DNA of 64,000 nt from UBA4459 sp963776205 (GTDB taxonomy: Bacteria; Bacteroidota; Bacteroidia; Bacteroidales; F082). The DNA is taken from assembly GCA_963776205.1 (NCBI GenBank), contig CAVZLR010000002.1, positions 248,001-312,000 of the forward strand. The letters run 5' to 3'. This document shows, piece by piece, positions 62,134 to 64,000 of this stretch (positions are counted from its first letter, which is position 1; every line of letters starts with the position of its first letter). The translations under genes were made by a program, and so were the position numbers. The notes beneath the pieces were generated by a model that saw only the letters and a list, made by a program, of their open reading frames with translations, was not told the origin of the DNA and did not search any database.

Positions 62134-63135
62134 TTAATACTCAACAGAAACAACAGCCCTAAATCCTTCACTCATAAAAGTTTGGTAATTTCCTTCTTCG
62201 TCGTCATATATAAAGAAGGCTTCCAGTGTCGGATCATTTTCTACAAATGTTATGGCCTTTTCAAGTCCCATCACCATAAATGCAGTGGCATATGCATCGG
62301 CAATGGCCGTATTATCTGCCAAAACGGAAACGCTTAACAGTGAATGTTGCACGGGATATCCACTCAACGGATCGATGGTATGCGAGTACCTAATGCCGTC
62401 TTCTTCATAGAATTTTCGATAGTTTCCGGAAGTAGCTATTGATTTGTTTATTAACTGCACAACTGCTTTTAAATCCCTGGTATCATCTTTATTTTCAGCT
62501 GGTTTTTCAATCCCTACTTTCCACAGCATTCCATCAGGCTTTTTTCCTTTGGCTTTTACTTCGCCCCCAATATCAACCAGGTAGTTCTCAATTCCTTCCT
62601 TTTCCAGAAAATCACCTACCAGATCCACTGAATAGCCCTGTGCGATCGCGTTGAAATCGATTGAGATACGGGGATCATCCTTTATGAAATATCCGTTTTG
62701 AATATGAACCTTACTGTATCCGGTAAATTCCAGGATAGAATCAACAATATGCTTATCTGCTTTCTTTAGTGCATCGAAACCAAATCCCCAGGCCCGGGTT
62801 AAATTTCCAACTGATGGATCGAATGCACCACTTGTTTTTCCAGCAACTTCCATCGCGATATTAAAATTATCGGTAAAGAAATCATCCACTTCGATAGCCG
62901 TATCACCTTTGTTCACCGAAGAAATAAGAGATCCAGGCACCCATAAAGAAAGCGACTGATCAAATTCTTTGAGTATGGAGTCCACCTCAACCTGAAAATC
63001 CCGCTGCTGGTCGTCAAAATAGATGATAGAATAATAAGTTCCCTGGGCTTCTCCCATAAATCTCACTAGTTCTTTTTGCTGTGAACTACCGCACGAGAAA
63101 AGAAATAAAATGAGGACAGCTTGAAGTGCTTTCAT
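62134..63135 (-). CDS. apbE: FAD:protein FMN transferase ApbE (lipoprotein)
   Basis: ApbE covalently attaches FMN to threonines of NqrB, NqrC and related proteins. The 333-residue chain begins MKALQAVLILFLFSCGSS, a lipoprotein signal with Cys15, so it acts outside the inner membrane, where NqrC's flavin site lies. Motifs are MGEAQGTYYSIIYFD, the SLWVPGSLIS region, AFDPSVGNLTRAWGFG, DFNAIAQGYSVDLVGDFLE, YLVDIGGEVKAKG and SHTIDPLSGYPVQHS, with the metal-binding ADAYATAFMVMG near the C-terminus. It lies just downstream of nqrF but behind a strong terminator. Confidence 0.96.
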   Translation of the reverse strand: MKALQAVLILFLFSCGSSQQKELVRFMGEAQGTYYSIIYFDDQQRDFQVEVDSILKEFDQSLSLWVPGSLISSVNKGDTAIEVDDFFTDNFNIAMEVAGKTSGAFDPSVGNLTRAWGFGFDALKKADKHIVDSILEFTGYSKVHIQNGYFIKDDPRISIDFNAIAQGYSVDLVGDFLEKEGIENYLVDIGGEVKAKGKKPDGMLWKVGIEKPAENKDDTRDLKAVVQLINKSIATSGNYRKFYEEDGIRYSHTIDPLSGYPVQHSLLSVSVLADNTAIADAYATAFMVMGLEKAITFVENDPTLEAFFIYDDEEGNYQTFMSEGFRAVVSVEY

Positions 63136-63150
63136 ATGGAAATATTATGA

Positions 63151-63182
63151 AAAAAATAAGGGGTGATTTATAAACCACCCCT
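63151..63182 (-). terminator. Terminator between nqrF and apbE
   Basis: AGGGGTG (63159-63165) pairs with CACCCCT (63176-63182), extended by TTTATAA in the middle, and is followed on the minus strand by TTATTTTTT (63151-63159). It begins 11 bases after the nqrF stop and ends 16 bases before the apbE start. Confidence 0.88.
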
Positions 63183-63193
63183 CTGTTTTATAG

Positions 63194-64000
63194 TTAGCCT
63201 CCGAAATCATCAAAGGCAATCATTTCTTCAGGAACACCCAGATCGTCGAGCATTTTTTGCACTGCAGAATTCATCATGGGCGGACCACAAAGATAATACT
63301 CAATTTCTTCGGGTTCAGGATGGTTTTTCAGGTAATTATCGTAAATCACCTGATGAATAAATCCTGTGTAACCTTTCCAGTTATCTTCTTCAAGTGGTTC
63401 CGACAAAGCCACTTCAAAATTGAAAGTATCAGGGTTTTCTTTTTCAATCTTTTCAAAGTCTTCCATATAGAATAGCTCACGAAGCGAACGACCACCATAC
63501 CAGAAAGTAGATTTTCTATCGGTTTTTTTAGTTTCGTACAAGTCGAAAATATGTGAGCGCATGGGAGCCATTCCGGCACCACCGCCTATGAACATCATTT
63601 CGCGTTTGGTATCTTTAATAAAGAATTCGCCATAAGGTCCTGAAATAGTCACCTTGTCGCCAGGTTTACGCGAAAATACAAAGGAAGAGCAAATCCCCGG
63701 ATTTACATTCATGAATGCATTTTTCTTTCTGTCCCATGGCGGCGTTGCTATCCTGATATTCAGGATGATGATATTTCCTTCAGCAGGATGATTGGCCATT
63801 GAATAAGCACGATAAATAGGCTCCGGGTTCTTCATTTTCAGTTCCCACATATTGAATTTATCCCACTCATCCCTGTATTCATCTTCAATATCCATGTTTT
63901 TAAAGTCCACAACACATTTTGGTACATCGATCTGAATATATCCACCTGATCTGAAATCGAGTGATTCTCCTTCCGGGAGTTTCACAACGAATTCTTTAAT
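63194..64000 (-). CDS. nqrF: Na+-translocating NADH:quinone reductase subunit F (3' part)
   Basis: The C-terminal 268 residues are present; the gene runs off the window at 64000, so the N-terminal helix and [2Fe-2S] domain are missing. The reading frame is open from 64000; a GTG at 63985 is internal. The FAD-binding domain shows YRAYSMANHPAEGN (RxYS-type motif) and CSSFVFSRKPGDKVTISGPYG region, and the NADH domain shows FIGGGAGMAPMRSHIFDL, FWYGGRSLRELFY and YYLCGPPMMNSAVQKML, ending IAFDDFGG, the family's usual end. NqrF takes electrons from NADH into the sodium-pumping NQR complex that reduces menaquinone. Upstream nqrA-E are presumably beyond the window edge. Confidence 0.96.
   Translation of the reverse strand: MKEFVVKLPEGESLDFRSGGYIQIDVPKCVVDFKNMDIEDEYRDEWDKFNMWELKMKNPEPIYRAYSMANHPAEGNIIILNIRIATPPWDRKKNAFMNVNPGICSSFVFSRKPGDKVTISGPYGEFFIKDTKREMMFIGGGAGMAPMRSHIFDLYETKKTDRKSTFWYGGRSLRELFYMEDFEKIEKENPDTFNFEVALSEPLEEDNWKGYTGFIHQVIYDNYLKNHPEPEEIEYYLCGPPMMNSAVQKMLDDLGVPEEMIAFDDFGG

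Overview
The window is a near-continuous stretch of chromosomal housekeeping genes from a member of the Bacteroidota, most likely a Bacteroidales/Marinilabiliales-type marine or sediment organism; the order is an inference. The phylum rests on several independent signs: TAnnTTTG (-7) promoter boxes, a PorT homologue and a GldB gliding lipoprotein, two secreted proteins with type IX secretion C-terminal tails, a menaquinone cluster, an HU-like/SPOR transmembrane protein, a queuine transglycosylase without the usual zinc cysteines, and an nqrF gene. There is no CRISPR array, prophage, insertion sequence or rRNA. Two tRNA genes, Pro(GGG) and Glu(TTC), are present.

Layout. 1-9 kb: a partial glycosyltransferase, tgt with an LptF/LptG-type permease, purL, a cation efflux protein and trxB. 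9-13.3 kb: tRNA-Pro and three envelope or secreted proteins (a T9SS beta-helix protein, a lipoprotein hydrolase, a small beta-barrel). 13.3-23.9 kb: the menaquinone region on the minus strand (menF, menD, menB, menA, menC, menE) plus a hotdog thioesterase closely resembling MenI/YdiI; a plus-strand T9SS-exported GH18 gene sits between menD and menB. 23.9-36 kb: comM, gldB, two small barrels, nadE, a NifU-type scaffold and an Mrp ATPase, an alkyltransferase-like protein, trmB, the HU-SPOR protein, kdsB, a deoxynucleoside kinase and a GH3 enzyme. 36-47 kb: ispE, an SDR, a fatty-acid CoA ligase, lpxB, surE, DUF502, a RES/Xre toxin-antitoxin pair, then maf, a UbiA prenyltransferase, kdsC and a DUF2520 gene. 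47-64 kb: aspC, rfaE1, ubiE/menG, porT, tRNA-Glu, patatin, a flavin reductase, two methylthiotransferases, rpsT, radC, wecB, rpsF-rpsR-rplI, a TrmH-type methylase, a four-cysteine membrane protein, rubrerythrin, apbE and the 3' part of nqrF.

The genes converge on a few themes: anaerobic or microaerobic respiration (menaquinone from MenF to UbiE, Na+-NQR subunit F with its flavin transferase ApbE), lipopolysaccharide (kdsB, kdsC, lpxB, rfaE1, Lpt permease), type IX secretion/gliding, and tRNA modification (tgt, trmB, two methylthiotransferases).

A striking property of the sequence is single-base indels. Ten genes are interrupted by about 18 inferred +1/-1 shifts; nine of these lie within about 730 bases of menC-menE. 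Many fall in homopolymers, both halves of each protein remain conserved, and no clear nonsense substitutions were seen. This looks more like consensus error than gene decay, but raw reads would be needed to decide. Such genes are listed once over their whole inferred span, with shift positions. The best candidate for something undescribed is the small four-cysteine membrane protein beside the rubrerythrin/apbE/nqrF genes, which resembles the NQR maturation factor NqrM in layout though not obviously in sequence.
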